Assembly (NCBI RefSeq): GCF_005047355.1
Contig: NZ_SUMC01000079.1
Span: forward strand, 1 to 33,326
Source of the DNA: Actinacidiphila oryziradicis
GTDB lineage: Bacteria; Actinomycetota; Actinomycetes; Streptomycetales; Streptomycetaceae
Length of the DNA stretch: 33,326 nucleotides
Direction: 5' to 3'
In this document: piece by piece, positions 15,474 through 23,961 of the stretch
How positions within the stretch are numbered: position 1 is the first letter of the stretch
How the letters are laid out: each line of letters begins with the position of its first letter
Translations under genes and position numbers: made by a program
Notes under the pieces: generated by a model
Told to the model about the DNA's origin: nothing
Seen by the model: the letters and a program-made list of their open reading frames with translations, nothing else
The model's database searches: none

Positions 15474-16292
15474 ATGGACATGTCTGCCTTCCCGGCGGGG
15501 AACCTGATCGACCTCGGGCCCGCCACACAGGGCTTCGTCTCGGCCGCCGAGTCCACCAGGCCGAAGCCGGTTGTGGTGATCTGCCACGAGCGTTACGGGT
15601 TGGTCAAGCACACCTGCGACCTGGTCCAGCGGTTCGCCGCATGCGGCTATCTGGCGATCGCCCCGGACTTCTACTCCGACTACGACGGCGATGTCGAGGC
15701 CGTCAAGCGAGGCGACGTCACCGTCGACGTCGCCGATGCCACGGTGCAGCACCACTTGGGCGCCGCCCTGGACTGGGCGCTGAAGAACGGCGCGGACCGG
15801 GAGCGGCTCAACGTGGTCGGGATCTGCCTGTCCGGTTCCTACCCGCTGCTGATCAACGCGGTCCGGCACGACATCGCCGCCTCGGTGATCCTCTATGGCG
15901 GCGCCCAGACCAAGGAGTGGCGGGAGCCGGACGAGAAGCGGCCGGCCCCGTACGAGGACACGATTGCGGCGATCACCGCGCCCGTCCTCGGAGTCTGGGC
16001 CGAGGCGGACTGGGTGTCGTCGGTCTACGACGTGCTCCGCCTGCGGGAGGTGCTGGAGCGCAACCGCAAGAGCTACTCGTTCCGGGTCTGGCGGGACATG
16101 CCGCACGGCTGGCTCAACGACACCATGCCCGGCCGGTACCGGCACCGCGAATCCGAGCAGGCCTTCCTGTCCGTGCTGGAGTTCCTCGACCAGGTCCACG
16201 CCGGTGCCTACCCGGCGGACAAGGTCCGCTGGGACTTCTCCAGCGACATACGCCCCGACTACGACCCGGGCATCTTCACCCGGCTCGCCTGA
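15474..16292 (+). CDS. Dienelactone hydrolase family enzyme
   Basis: A 272-residue alpha/beta hydrolase of the dienelactone hydrolase family. Visible active-site elements: Glu39 in I-C-H-E-R-Y-G (the Glu that gates the Cys in DLH), the nucleophile elbow G-I-C-L-S-G with Cys118, the acid in W-A-E-A-D-W-V, and His in D-M-P-H-G-W. A Cys nucleophile is characteristic of true DLH enzymes, which open enol-lactones to maleylacetate. The tail beyond the His region (about 40 residues) is longer than usual. It follows the amidohydrolase by one base, so the two are co-translated and probably act in sequence. No ring-cleavage dioxygenase is present, so the substrate need not be a dienelactone. Confidence 0.85.
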   Translation: MDMSAFPAGNLIDLGPATQGFVSAAESTRPKPVVVICHERYGLVKHTCDLVQRFAACGYLAIAPDFYSDYDGDVEAVKRGDVTVDVADATVQHHLGAALDWALKNGADRERLNVVGICLSGSYPLLINAVRHDIAASVILYGGAQTKEWREPDEKRPAPYEDTIAAITAPVLGVWAEADWVSSVYDVLRLREVLERNRKSYSFRVWRDMPHGWLNDTMPGRYRHRESEQAFLSVLEFLDQVHAGAYPADKVRWDFSSDIRPDYDPGIFTRLA

Positions 16293-16361
16293 CGCGGACG
16301 GCGACGGCTCCTACCGCGCCGACCGACGTTCTGCCCACGTCTCCCCGCCTAGGAGGAAGAC

Positions 16362-17204
16362 ATGTCCGAATCCGTTCTCGAACGCGGCCCATCCCTCGAA
16401 CCGTCCGCGTTCACCGGGCGGCCGTCCGGCCGCTGGAGCCGGCTGACCGTCCGATTCCCCCGTCGGCGCGCCATCTCCGTGCTCTCGGTGCTGGTGGGCG
16501 CCCTTGGCTGGGAGATCGTCTCCGATTTCGTCGTCCACGACCCACTGTTCCTGACCGGCCCGAGCGCGGTGTTCCGCCGCTTCCTGGAGATGGTCGCCCA
16601 CGAGAGCCTGCTCTACCAGATGCAGGTCAGCGGCATCGAGTTCGGCATCGGGATGCTCGTCTCCATCGGCATCGGGGTGCCGCTCGGGTTGGCCCTTGCC
16701 CTGCTCCCGAACCTGCGCGCCGCACTGCGGCCGTGGATCTCAGGGCTGTATTCGACCCCGACCGTCGCGCTGGCGCCGCTGTTCATCCTGTGGTTCGGGC
16801 TGGGCCTGCAAGGCAAAGTCGTCGTGGTGGTGCTGGTCGCCGTGTTCCCGATCGTGATCAACACCGAGGTCGGGGTGATGCAGGCCGACCACGACCAGAT
16901 CGAGATGGCCCGGGTGCTGGGCTGGAGCGGCCACCAGCTGTTCCTGCGGGTGCACCTGCGCTCGGCGCTGCCGTTCGTCCTGACCGGGATCCGGCTCGCG
17001 ATCGGCAAGGCGATCATCGGTGTGGTGGTGGCCGAACTGTTCGGTGCCCGCGCCGGGTTGGGCTATCAGATCACCATCTCCAGCCAGGCTTACGACACTG
17101 CGGGGCTGTTCGCCGCGGTGGGGATCCTCGCGGTGGCCGGTGTCGGCCTGTCCGCGATGGTCCAGCTGCTGGAGAACGCCTTGGCGCCCTGGCGGCGCAG
17201 ATGA
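16362..17204 (+). CDS. ABC transporter permease (SsuC/TauC type)
   Basis: A 280-residue inner-membrane permease with about six transmembrane segments starting near residue 40. The cytoplasmic coupling (EAA-like) loop is visible as I-E-M-A-R-V-L-G-W-S-G-H-Q-L-F, followed by A-L-P-F-V-L-T-G-I-R-L-A-I-G-K-A, typical of the nitrate/sulfonate/taurine/thiamine-precursor import group. The ATG follows AGGAGGAAGAC. Its TGA overlaps the start of the ATPase gene (ATGA). It belongs with the ATPase and the lipoprotein encoded at 20261-21322, making a complete importer in one operon. Confidence 0.92.
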   Translation: MSESVLERGPSLEPSAFTGRPSGRWSRLTVRFPRRRAISVLSVLVGALGWEIVSDFVVHDPLFLTGPSAVFRRFLEMVAHESLLYQMQVSGIEFGIGMLVSIGIGVPLGLALALLPNLRAALRPWISGLYSTPTVALAPLFILWFGLGLQGKVVVVVLVAVFPIVINTEVGVMQADHDQIEMARVLGWSGHQLFLRVHLRSALPFVLTGIRLAIGKAIIGVVVAELFGARAGLGYQITISSQAYDTAGLFAAVGILAVAGVGLSAMVQLLENALAPWRRR

Positions 17205-18127
17205 ACGGGCGGCCGGCGGCCGACCACCGCGGCCCCGTACCAACTACTCACCCCGAGACCCCGGAGAGCGCCGTGACCGAGGACATTGCGGTGCACACTC
17301 CGGACGCCGCACCCGCCCAGGCCGGGGACGCCGCTCCGGTGCTGTCGATCGACCGCGTCAGCCACCGTTTCGTGCGCGGCGACGGCGAGTCGCTCACCGT
17401 GTTGCAGGACATCGCCATCGAGGTGGCACGCGGCGAGAAAGTGGCGCTGGTCGGCCCGTCCGGGTGCGGCAAGACGACACTGTTCCGCATCCTTTCCGGG
17501 CTGCTGCAACCCACCAGCGGCAGCGTTGTCGTCAACAGCACCCCGGTCACCGGCCCGGACCAGGGGCTGGGCTTCGTCTTCCAGAACGACCGGCTGCTGC
17601 CCTGGCTCTCGGTCCGCGACAACGTCGGGTTCGGGCTGCGGGCTCGTGGCCTGAGCAGGCGGGTGACCCGGGCCACCGCCGACGAGATGATCGCTCTGGT
17701 CGGGTTGTCCGGGTTCGAGGACAACTATCCGCACCAGCTCTCCGGGGGTATGCGGCAGCGGGTGAACATCGCCCGCTCGCTGGCGATCGAACCCGCGGTG
17801 CTCCTCATGGACGAGCCGTTCGCCGCGCTGGACGCCCAGACTCGTGAGGTCATGCAGGAGGAACTGGTCTCGATCTGGGAACGCACCGGCTCGACGGTCC
17901 TGTTCATCACCCACCAGATCGACGAGGCGGTCTTCCTCGCCGACCGTGTCGTGGTCATGCGGGCGCGGCCCGGCCGGGTCGCCACCACGCTGGACATCGA
18001 GCTGGACCGGCCCCGGCCGCTTGCCGTGAAGCGGTCAACGGCCTTCGCCGGATACGCCGACCGCATCTGGAGCGAGATCGAGGCAGAGGTCCGGGAGTCC
18101 AACGCGCTTGAGATGCGTGTTACATGA
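17201..18127 (+). CDS. ABC transporter ATPase (SsuB/TauB type)
   Basis: A 308-residue ATPase, or 284 residues if translation starts at the in-frame GTG at 17273, which has a better ribosome binding site (GGAG six bases upstream). The ATG at 17201 overlaps the permease stop. The first 50 residues are Pro/Ala-rich and not part of the domain, so the later start is quite possible. All ABC motifs are intact: Walker A G-P-S-G-C-G-K-T-T, Q-loop V-F-Q-N-D-R-L-L-P-W, signature L-S-G-G-M-R-Q-R, Walker B L-L-M-D-E-P-F and H-loop I-T-H-Q. The L-L-P-W after the Q-loop is typical of the nitrate/sulfonate/taurine group. It energises import by the neighbouring permease. Confidence 0.9.
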   Translation: MNGRPAADHRGPVPTTHPETPESAVTEDIAVHTPDAAPAQAGDAAPVLSIDRVSHRFVRGDGESLTVLQDIAIEVARGEKVALVGPSGCGKTTLFRILSGLLQPTSGSVVVNSTPVTGPDQGLGFVFQNDRLLPWLSVRDNVGFGLRARGLSRRVTRATADEMIALVGLSGFEDNYPHQLSGGMRQRVNIARSLAIEPAVLLMDEPFAALDAQTREVMQEELVSIWERTGSTVLFITHQIDEAVFLADRVVVMRARPGRVATTLDIELDRPRPLAVKRSTAFAGYADRIWSEIEAEVRESNALEMRVT

Positions 18128-19398
18128 GGCGACGGCGTCCGGCGTCGACGCGGGAAAGCCTGTACCTGATCTGCGGACTCGTCGCACTCACCCAGGCCTC
18201 GTGGGGCCTCGTGGTCCCGGTGCTGCCCGTCTACGCCCACCAGTTCGGCGCCACCGCCGCGCAACTCGGCGTATTGGTGTCCAGCTTCAGCGTCGCCCGG
18301 GTCCTCGTGAACATCCCGGCCGGGATGCTGGCGGACCGCGTCAACCGCCGCACCGTCGTGCTGATCGCGGTGGCCGCGGTCGGCGTGGTGCTCGCGGCCA
18401 CCGCGGCGGCGCAGAACCTGCCGACGCTGATCGGGATGCGGCTCCTGCTCGGCCTGGCCGGCGGCGTCGCAATCACCGTGGGGCAATCGCTGCTTGCCGA
18501 CCTCACCGACCGGTCCAGCCGAGGCCAGGCGATGGCCACCCTGCAGACCTTCCAACTGGCCGGCAGCTCACTCGGCCCGGCGCTCGGCGGTATCACCGCC
18601 GGAGTGTTCGGACCGCGGGCGAGCTACCTGCTGGCCGGTTTGGTCGCCCTGCTGATGGCCGGCTGGGCGAGCACCCGGCTGCCGGCCGCCCCAGTGCGCG
18701 AGGAGCACGAGGGCGGCACCCGACGTTCAGGGGGGATGATCACACTCTTCGCGGACCGTAGCTACGTAGCGGCCTGCCTCATCGGCTTCACCGTGTTCTT
18801 CATCCGGTTCGGCGGGCAGCAGACGCTGCTCGCGCTGATCGCCTACACCTGGATCCATCTGTCCACTTCAACCTTTGGGATCACCCTCGGGGTGCTGGCG
18901 GTGGTCAACATGGGGATGGTCCGCATCGTCGGGCGGCTCTCCGACCGTTCCCGCAAGCTCCCCATCGTGTGCTCGCTGCTGGCCACCGGCATCGGCTACG
19001 TCGGGTTCTCCTTCGCCCACTGGCCGGCGGTCTTCTTCATCGCGTTCGCCGTCGTGGGGCTGGCCAACGGACTGTCCGGGTCGGTACCGGCGGCCTATTG
19101 CGCCGACGTCCTCCCGGCCCGACTGCGCGGCAGCGGGATCGGCATCTACCGCACCTTCGGGGATCTCGGCGGGCTGGTCGGCCCGGTGGCGCTCGGCGTG
19201 CTCATAGACCACGGCGGGCTGAGCGTGGCCGGCATCGTCACTGCCGCCGTCTCGATTATCTCGGCCATCGTGTTCGCGCTGCTCGCCCAGGAGACCGTGG
19301 GCAGACGGGCCCGCCACCCCGGCGCGGACGTCCACAAGGGGACCGCGGAACCCGCCCCGGCATCTGCGGGGCCTCAAATAGACGGTGGGCTGGCGTGA
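18124..19398 (+). CDS. MFS transporter
   Basis: A 424-residue major facilitator protein with about 12 hydrophobic segments. The motif-A loop between segments 2 and 3 reads G-M-L-A-D-R-V-N-R-R, and the equivalent loop in the second half is V-G-R-L-S-D-R-S-R. The segment-5 motif is present as G-P-A-L-G-G. ATGA overlap with the ATPase gene and GTGA overlap with the GntR gene show tight translational coupling. It could import a second substrate, or export a by-product or toxic intermediate. Having both an ABC importer and an MFS carrier suggests two different compounds cross the membrane in this pathway. Confidence 0.9.
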   Translation: MRRRRPASTRESLYLICGLVALTQASWGLVVPVLPVYAHQFGATAAQLGVLVSSFSVARVLVNIPAGMLADRVNRRTVVLIAVAAVGVVLAATAAAQNLPTLIGMRLLLGLAGGVAITVGQSLLADLTDRSSRGQAMATLQTFQLAGSSLGPALGGITAGVFGPRASYLLAGLVALLMAGWASTRLPAAPVREEHEGGTRRSGGMITLFADRSYVAACLIGFTVFFIRFGGQQTLLALIAYTWIHLSTSTFGITLGVLAVVNMGMVRIVGRLSDRSRKLPIVCSLLATGIGYVGFSFAHWPAVFFIAFAVVGLANGLSGSVPAAYCADVLPARLRGSGIGIYRTFGDLGGLVGPVALGVLIDHGGLSVAGIVTAAVSIISAIVFALLAQETVGRRARHPGADVHKGTAEPAPASAGPQIDGGLA

Positions 19399-20219
19399 GC
19401 AGATACAACTCGGCCGATGGCGAGCGCCGTTCCCGGTTCGAGCGGGCCCGCCGGGTGCGCGACATGCTGCGCTCCCAGGTGCTGGCCGACGACTTCGGCG
19501 GCGACTTCCCGCCGGAGGACCAGCTCACCCGGGAGTACCAGGTATCCCGCAATACCGTGCGCGAGGCGCTGACCATGCTGGTCAGCGAAGGTGTGCTGCG
19601 ACGGCGGCGCGGGGTCGGGACGACGTTGGTGAGCAGTCCGCTGACTCGCGTCTACGACCGCGGCCGCGGCTTCGCCGACTCCATCTCCGGCGGCCGGCAG
19701 CGGATCAGCTACCGCACCATCACCCTGCAACTGGTGCCGAGCGTGCCCATGCTGCGCCGCCGATTCGGCAGCGCGGAGCGCGAGTTCGTCTTCTGGGAAC
19801 GCCTGACCATCCTCGACGGCGAACCGAACGCGACCTGGAGCAGTTACCTGCCCGGTCAGTTGGCGGCACCGCTGCTGACCCATCCCCGCCGCGAAAACCT
19901 GGGTCTCGACGAGGCGTTCGCCGAACTGCCTGGGGTACGCCCCGACCGGACGCGGCGGGTCGTCCAGGCACGGCTGGCCGACGCGCGCGCCGCGGTGCTT
20001 CTCGGTGTGGAGCCCGACAGCGCGGTGCTGCACATCGAACGATCGATCTACGCCCACGACGGCAGCCTGATCGAGCTCGGCTACGGCTCCTGCCGGGGCG
20101 CGAGGTACGCGGTCGCCTACGAGACCTATTCGCGCTCCGGCGCAGCCGACGAATCCACGACGACAGGGGACCCGTACCCCCCGATCGAATCCGAAGGCGA
20201 CCAGTTCGGGGTCACCTGA
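19395..20219 (+). CDS. GntR-family regulator (HutC/UTRA type)
   Basis: A 274-residue regulator. The winged helix (about 15-80) shows P-P-E-D-Q-L-T-R-E-Y-Q-V-S-R-N-T-V-R-E-A and L-V-S-E-G-V-L-R-R-R-R-G-V-G-T. The C-terminal UTRA ligand domain contains F-W-E-R-L-T-I-L-D-G-E-P, a short S-Y-L-P segment and V-L-H-I-E-R-S-I-Y. The GTG start overlaps the MFS stop (GTGA). Encoded inside the operon it most likely controls, it probably represses the divergent amidase/operon promoters until a pathway metabolite binds the UTRA domain. That role is inferred from gene order. Confidence 0.9.
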   Translation: MSRYNSADGERRSRFERARRVRDMLRSQVLADDFGGDFPPEDQLTREYQVSRNTVREALTMLVSEGVLRRRRGVGTTLVSSPLTRVYDRGRGFADSISGGRQRISYRTITLQLVPSVPMLRRRFGSAEREFVFWERLTILDGEPNATWSSYLPGQLAAPLLTHPRRENLGLDEAFAELPGVRPDRTRRVVQARLADARAAVLLGVEPDSAVLHIERSIYAHDGSLIELGYGSCRGARYAVAYETYSRSGAADESTTTGDPYPPIESEGDQFGVT

Positions 20220-20260
20220 CCCACTGTTTCCCCATATTCACACAGAGGAGGGACCTGAAA

Positions 20261-21322
20261 ATGGCCCGCACGAGCGTGGAATACCGAGGCAGAGCCACGG
20301 CCCTGAGCCGGATCCGGGTAACGCGCCTCGGCGTAGCGGCGACGGCCGTGATGCTCACGGCGGCCTTGGGCGGCTGCGCCCAAGCGCCCGGCTCCGCCAC
20401 GGCCGCGCCGAAGGGGGTGACCGTACTCGACTACGGTGTCACGACAAAGTCGCTGTCCAGCATCCCGCTGCTGGTCGGCGAAGCGAAGGGCTTCTTCAGC
20501 GACGCCGGGGTCAAGCTCAACGTGGCAGTCGTAGGCCAGTCCGGCAAGGTCTGCCAGCAGGTGATCGCGGGCGCCCTCAACGTCGGGGAGTGCTCCACCA
20601 GCGACGCGATCCAGGCCATCGGCTCCGGTGGCAAGATCACGATCCCCTTCTTCATGTCGCAGTCGGTACTGCCCAACAGCGTCTACGCGAAGCCCGGAAT
20701 CACAAGCTGGTCGCAGCTGAAGGGCAAGACGGTCATGGTGGCCGGCCCGCGGGACAACACGATGTACTTCACCAAGCTGATGGCCGCGGCCGGCGGGCTG
20801 AACCTGAAGGACGTGACACTGCAGTACGCCGGCTCCTCCACCGACCGGTTCGCGGCGCTGAAGTCCGGTGCGGTCGATGCGACGATCCTCACCACCCCGT
20901 ACGACTTCAAGGCCAAGACAGCCGGATTCACCCAGCTGGACGACCTCACCAAGCACCTGCCGGCCAGTCAATACGCGGGCAATGGCGTCGTGGTGGGCAG
21001 GAGGTGGGCGGCGAACAACAAACCCGTGCTCAAGAAGCTGTACTCGGCGATGGAGAAGTCCCTCGCCTACGCCCTGGACCCGAAGAACAAGGCCGATGTG
21101 ATCTCCGTGCTGCAGCAGCAGGCCAAGGTCGACGCGCCGACCGCCCAGTGGGGCTACACCAAGCTCTTGAGCAGCGGCTACTTCTTTACCGGCGGCAAGC
21201 CGGACAACGGCGGCCTGAACGGGACTGTCTCGTCGCTGAAATCGCTGGGCTTCTTGTCCCACGGCACGGTGCCCAGCAACACGGACATCTGTGATGAGAC
21301 GCTCGTCCTGGGGTCGTCGTGA
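20261..21322 (+). CDS. ABC transporter substrate-binding lipoprotein (NMT1/SsuA-like)
   Basis: A 353-residue binding protein. The signal peptide ends in a lipobox (A-A-L-G-G-C, Cys near residue 39), so the protein is anchored outside the membrane. The mature part has the NMT1/SsuA fold features I-P-L-L-V-G-E-A-K-G-F-F, G-A-L-N-V-G-E-C-S-T-S-D-A and L-K-G-K-T-V-M-V-A-G-P. It delivers substrate to the permease and ATPase encoded upstream. ATG start with GAGGAGGGA upstream. It is the last gene of the operon. Relatives bind thiamine precursors, sulfonates, nitrate or aromatic acids, so the ligand cannot be read from sequence. A strong own ribosome binding site fits the higher dosage needed for a binding protein. 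Confidence 0.9.
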   Translation: MARTSVEYRGRATALSRIRVTRLGVAATAVMLTAALGGCAQAPGSATAAPKGVTVLDYGVTTKSLSSIPLLVGEAKGFFSDAGVKLNVAVVGQSGKVCQQVIAGALNVGECSTSDAIQAIGSGGKITIPFFMSQSVLPNSVYAKPGITSWSQLKGKTVMVAGPRDNTMYFTKLMAAAGGLNLKDVTLQYAGSSTDRFAALKSGAVDATILTTPYDFKAKTAGFTQLDDLTKHLPASQYAGNGVVVGRRWAANNKPVLKKLYSAMEKSLAYALDPKNKADVISVLQQQAKVDAPTAQWGYTKLLSSGYFFTGGKPDNGGLNGTVSSLKSLGFLSHGTVPSNTDICDETLVLGSS

Positions 21323-21489
21323 TCCGGAAGCTGTGATGAACAGCCAAGGCAATCGGGTCAGCGGCCGTCCGTCGCCGTGGTCGGTGACCGGCAGGGGGGC
21401 CGGTGGCGTCGTCCAGACGCAGGTCCTGGCTGCCAGATGGTGGCAGGACGGTGCCGGAGCGGGATCGGCCAGGTGGCTCCTGCTTGACC

Positions 21490-21700
21490 TCCTCGCGGCC
21501 GCCACGGCATGGTGGCGACGACTTCGGCCTGCAGCTGGCGCTGCACCTCGGCGCCCAGGAGCGGCCCGCCGCCCAGCAGCACCACGGCAACGTCGGTCGT
21601 GCTGTTGAGGTGCTCGCGCAGTGCGGTGAGCCGTACAGCATCGCCTGCGGTCAGCCGATAACGAGGGAGCGCCTGACCAGCAGGGGGAAGGGTCAGTGGG
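21490..21700 (-). pseudogene. Possible MinD/CpaE-like ATPase fragment
   Basis: On the minus strand the stretch Y-R-L-T-A-G-D-A-V-R-L-T-A-L-R-E-H-L, then D-V-A-V-V-L-L-G-G-G-P-L-L-G-A-E-V, then L-Q-A-E-V-V-A-T-M-P-W reads like real protein. The pattern (strand, G-x-G-P, helix, P-V-x-A-x-x-P-W) recalls the C-terminal part of Streptomyces MinD/CpaE-like ATPases. No P-loop is visible, and flanking sequence is low-quality, so this is a fragment. Family call is tentative. Confidence 0.3.
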
Positions 21701-21799
21701 GTTCTCTTTCCCGGTGCGGCTGGGAGCACCTTCCAGGTGAGGAGGTCACCTGCATCTGTGACTTCGTCGGCGGCTCGCGGCGCGGGCTGCACCTCTCTG

Positions 21800-22678
21800 G
21801 TTCCGCACTACCAGGGAGGACAACCCGAGATCGTGCTCGGCGATCTACTCGCCGCCGACCGCGACCAGTTCGTGCTGGCGACCAAATACACCCGTGGCAG
21901 CGCAGGACGCACCCGGATCAACGACACCGGCAACAGCCGCAAGACGATGATCCGCTCGCTGGAGGCGAGCCTGAAGCGGCTCGGGACCGACTACGTCGAC
22001 GTCTACTGGGCCCACCTGCCCGACACCATCACCCCCGTGGACGAGATCGTCGCCGCCTTCGACGACCTGGTCCGCGCGGGGAAGATCCTGCACGGCGGCC
22101 TGTCCAACTTCCCCGCCTGGCGGGTAGCGACCGCCGTCACCATCGCCGAGCTGCGCGACCGGGCCCCGGTCATCGGCATACAGGTCGAGTACAGCCTCGC
22201 CGACCGCACCGCCGAACGCGAACTGCTGCCGATGGCCGAAGCGTTCGGTCTCGGCGCCGCCCTGTACGCCCCGCTGGCGGGCGGCCTGCTGACCGGCAAG
22301 TACCGGCTCAGCCCCGAGGGCCGCCTCAGCCGGCGGGGCGCCGGTGTGCACATCGAGGACAGCGAACACAAGACCGCCGTCCTCGATGGCATCCTCGCGA
22401 TCGCCGAGGAGTCCGGGACAAGCGCCGCCCAGGTGTCGGTGGCCTGGCTTCGGGCCCGCGCCGCCCGGGCCTCCACCTCTCTCATCCCCGTCATCGGCCC
22501 GCGCACCACCGCCCAGCTGGACGAGTACCTCGCCGCGCTCGACCTCGTCCTCACCAACGAGCAGTACGACCGGCTGGAACAGGCCAGCACGGTCGCGCTC
22601 GGCACCCCGCACGAGACGGCTGCCGCCGGCCTCGGCGGCGACGCCGCACGCATCCGCCGCCACCCCGTCCCCGTGATC
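21800..22678 (+). pseudogene. Aldo/keto reductase, N-terminus lost
   Basis: From about 21806 a well-conserved aldo/keto reductase runs for 290 codons: Y-Q-G-G-Q-P-E-I-V-L-G, F-V-L-A-T-K-Y-T (the catalytic Lys), D-Y-V-D-V-Y-W-A-H (the His), G-L-S-N-F-P-A-W, Q-V-E-Y-S-L, Y-A-P-L-A-G-G-L-L-T-G-K-Y and the cofactor-end I-P-V-I-G-P-R-T. Missing are the first 45 or so residues with the N-terminal strands and the D-T-A-D segment holding the catalytic Asp. The family end (about 22678) has no stop; the frame continues into unrelated sequence to 22807. The core has no frameshift, so the loss was probably recent. Confidence 0.75.
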
Positions 22679-22803
22679 TGCCCGCAGCTCCGGCCGCACC
22701 TCACGGGAACGGCGACAGGCCGCCGCCGCAGCAAGAAGGCATGGGCGGTGGCGACCGCCAGACAGGCGATCGTGTTCCTGTTCCCGGCAAGCCGGAGGCA
22801 CTC

Positions 22804-22935
22804 GTGAAGGTGAAGCAGACTTTCGGGTCCTACCTCCGTGCCCGCGTTGAGGGCGGTTGCCGCGGAGTGGTTTCGCAGGCCGGGGCCGTACTGCTGGTGG
22901 AGACGGTCCGTAAGGCCGGGCTGAACAGCGCGATA
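22804..22935 (+). pseudogene. IS1380-family transposase, N-terminal fragment
   Basis: GTG 22804 with GGAGG five bases upstream opens V-K-V-K-Q-T-F-G-S-Y-L-R-A-R-V, then R-G-V-V-S-Q-A-G-A-V-L-L-V-E-T-V-R-K-A-G-L. This matches the start of actinobacterial IS1380 transposases (G-x-x-L-L-x-E-x-x-R-x-x-G-L). After about 44 codons the sequence becomes an IclR regulator fragment. The catalytic domain is absent. Confidence 0.65.
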
Positions 22936-22964
22936 GGCCGCCCTGCCCGTGATGAAGGGCGTCC

Positions 22965-23429
22965 ACGGCGTGGTGGGACACCATGTGCAGCTAGGAGTGC
23001 TCGTAGGGGGCGAGGTTCTGTGCCTCGAACGCTTCTCGGCACCCGACGCGGTCATCAACTACACCCGGATCGCCGGCCCATTGCCCACGCGTCGTCCAGC
23101 GGCATCCTGCTCGTGGCCCACAGTATCCCCGAGCTCCAGGAGCGCGTCCTGGCAGGCCACACCCCCCCCACGCCCCGCCAGCGCGCCCCTGCTGCGGGCT
23201 CTGCTCGCGTCGGCCCGGGCGCAGGGGTTCATCCTGTGCCCGGGCTACCTGCACGTCGAGGCATACGGCATCACCGCGCCCATCCACGAAACGCGCGGGC
23301 AGGTCATCGCCTCGCTGTCGGTCATCGTGCCCAACGACGACGGCGCCCGCGGCCCTCGTCCCGGTCGTCAGAACGGCCGCCGAGGGCATCACGCGCGCAC
23401 TGGCCGCGACTCCCGGGGGAACCTCGTAG
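22965..23429 (+). pseudogene. IclR-family regulator, ligand domain only, frameshifted
   Basis: The sequence encodes an IclR effector-binding domain spread over three frames: V-Q-L-G-V-L-V-G-G-E-V-L-C-L-E-R with V-I-N-Y-T-R-I-A-G (frame one), A-S-S-S-G-I-L-L-V-A-H and L-Q-E-R-V-L-A-G (frame two), G-F-I-L-C-P-G-Y-L-H and I-A-S-L-S-V-I-V-P-N-D-D-G-A-R (frame one again), and A-L-V-P-V-V-R-T-A-A-E-G-I-T-R-A-L ending at TAG 23427-23429 (another change). The N-terminal winged helix is gone and at least three indels are present, so no regulator can be made. Confidence 0.75.
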
Positions 23430-23552
23430 GCCTCTCTTGGCTTCCCGGCCTTAACATCCCGGGACACTTCGCTTCTCATTGAGTGATAACGGCGTCGCGA
23501 GCCGTTCGCAAACCGGCGCATGCTTCCGGCAACCCAATGACGGGAGGCCGAC

Positions 23553-23790
23553 ATGGCGGATGTGGCAGCCGCGACCCTGACGATCGCCGCGAAGGAAGCG
23601 GTGGCCGACGCCGTCGTGGCCCTGACCCTGCGGCACCCCGCCGGCAAGCGCCTGCCGGACTGGACGCCCGGCTCTCCCACATCGACGTGGTCCTGCCCGA
23701 CGGCACCACCCGCCAGTACTCGCTGTGCGGCGACCGCTGGGACGCTGTCACGTACCGGATCGCGGTCCTGCGCGAACCGGCTGGCCGGGG
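23553..23790 (+). pseudogene. Phthalate-dioxygenase-reductase-like flavoprotein, N-terminal fragment
   Basis: ATG 23553 opens an FNR-like N-terminus: E-A-V-A-D-A-V-V-A-L-T-L-R-H-P-A-G-K-R-L then P-D-W-T-P-G. After a frame change near 23675 the family continues H-I-D-V-V-L-P-D-G-T-T-R-Q-Y-S-L-C-G-D with the R-x-Y-S flavin-binding motif, and Y-R-I-A-V-L-R-E-P-A-G-R-G. It ends there. The NAD and 2Fe-2S domains are missing. In 23791-23961 I see no identifiable gene. Confidence 0.7.
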
Positions 23791-23961
23791 TCGTCGGTCG
23801 GCTGCCTTTGCGGCTGCTAGTCGCGCGCCGCACCTGCTGGTCGAGCGTGAGCGCCACCTCCGGTAGCCGTCCCAGCAGGCCGAACACAATAGCGGGGCGG
23901 CCTTTAATCGCCGGGGTGTGTGACCGCGGTGTGGTTGGCGTCGTTCCACCAGAGCGTCCGG

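Noticed and set aside
15641..17200. Upstream extension of the ABC ATPase frame to 828 residues
   Set aside because: It is the shadow of the DLH and permease genes; the ATPase starts at 17201 or 17273.
23795..23961. Minus-strand stretch I-V-F-G-L-L-G-R-L-P-E-V-A-L-T-L-D-Q
   Set aside because: Looks like real protein but too short to assign, and no start or stop fits.
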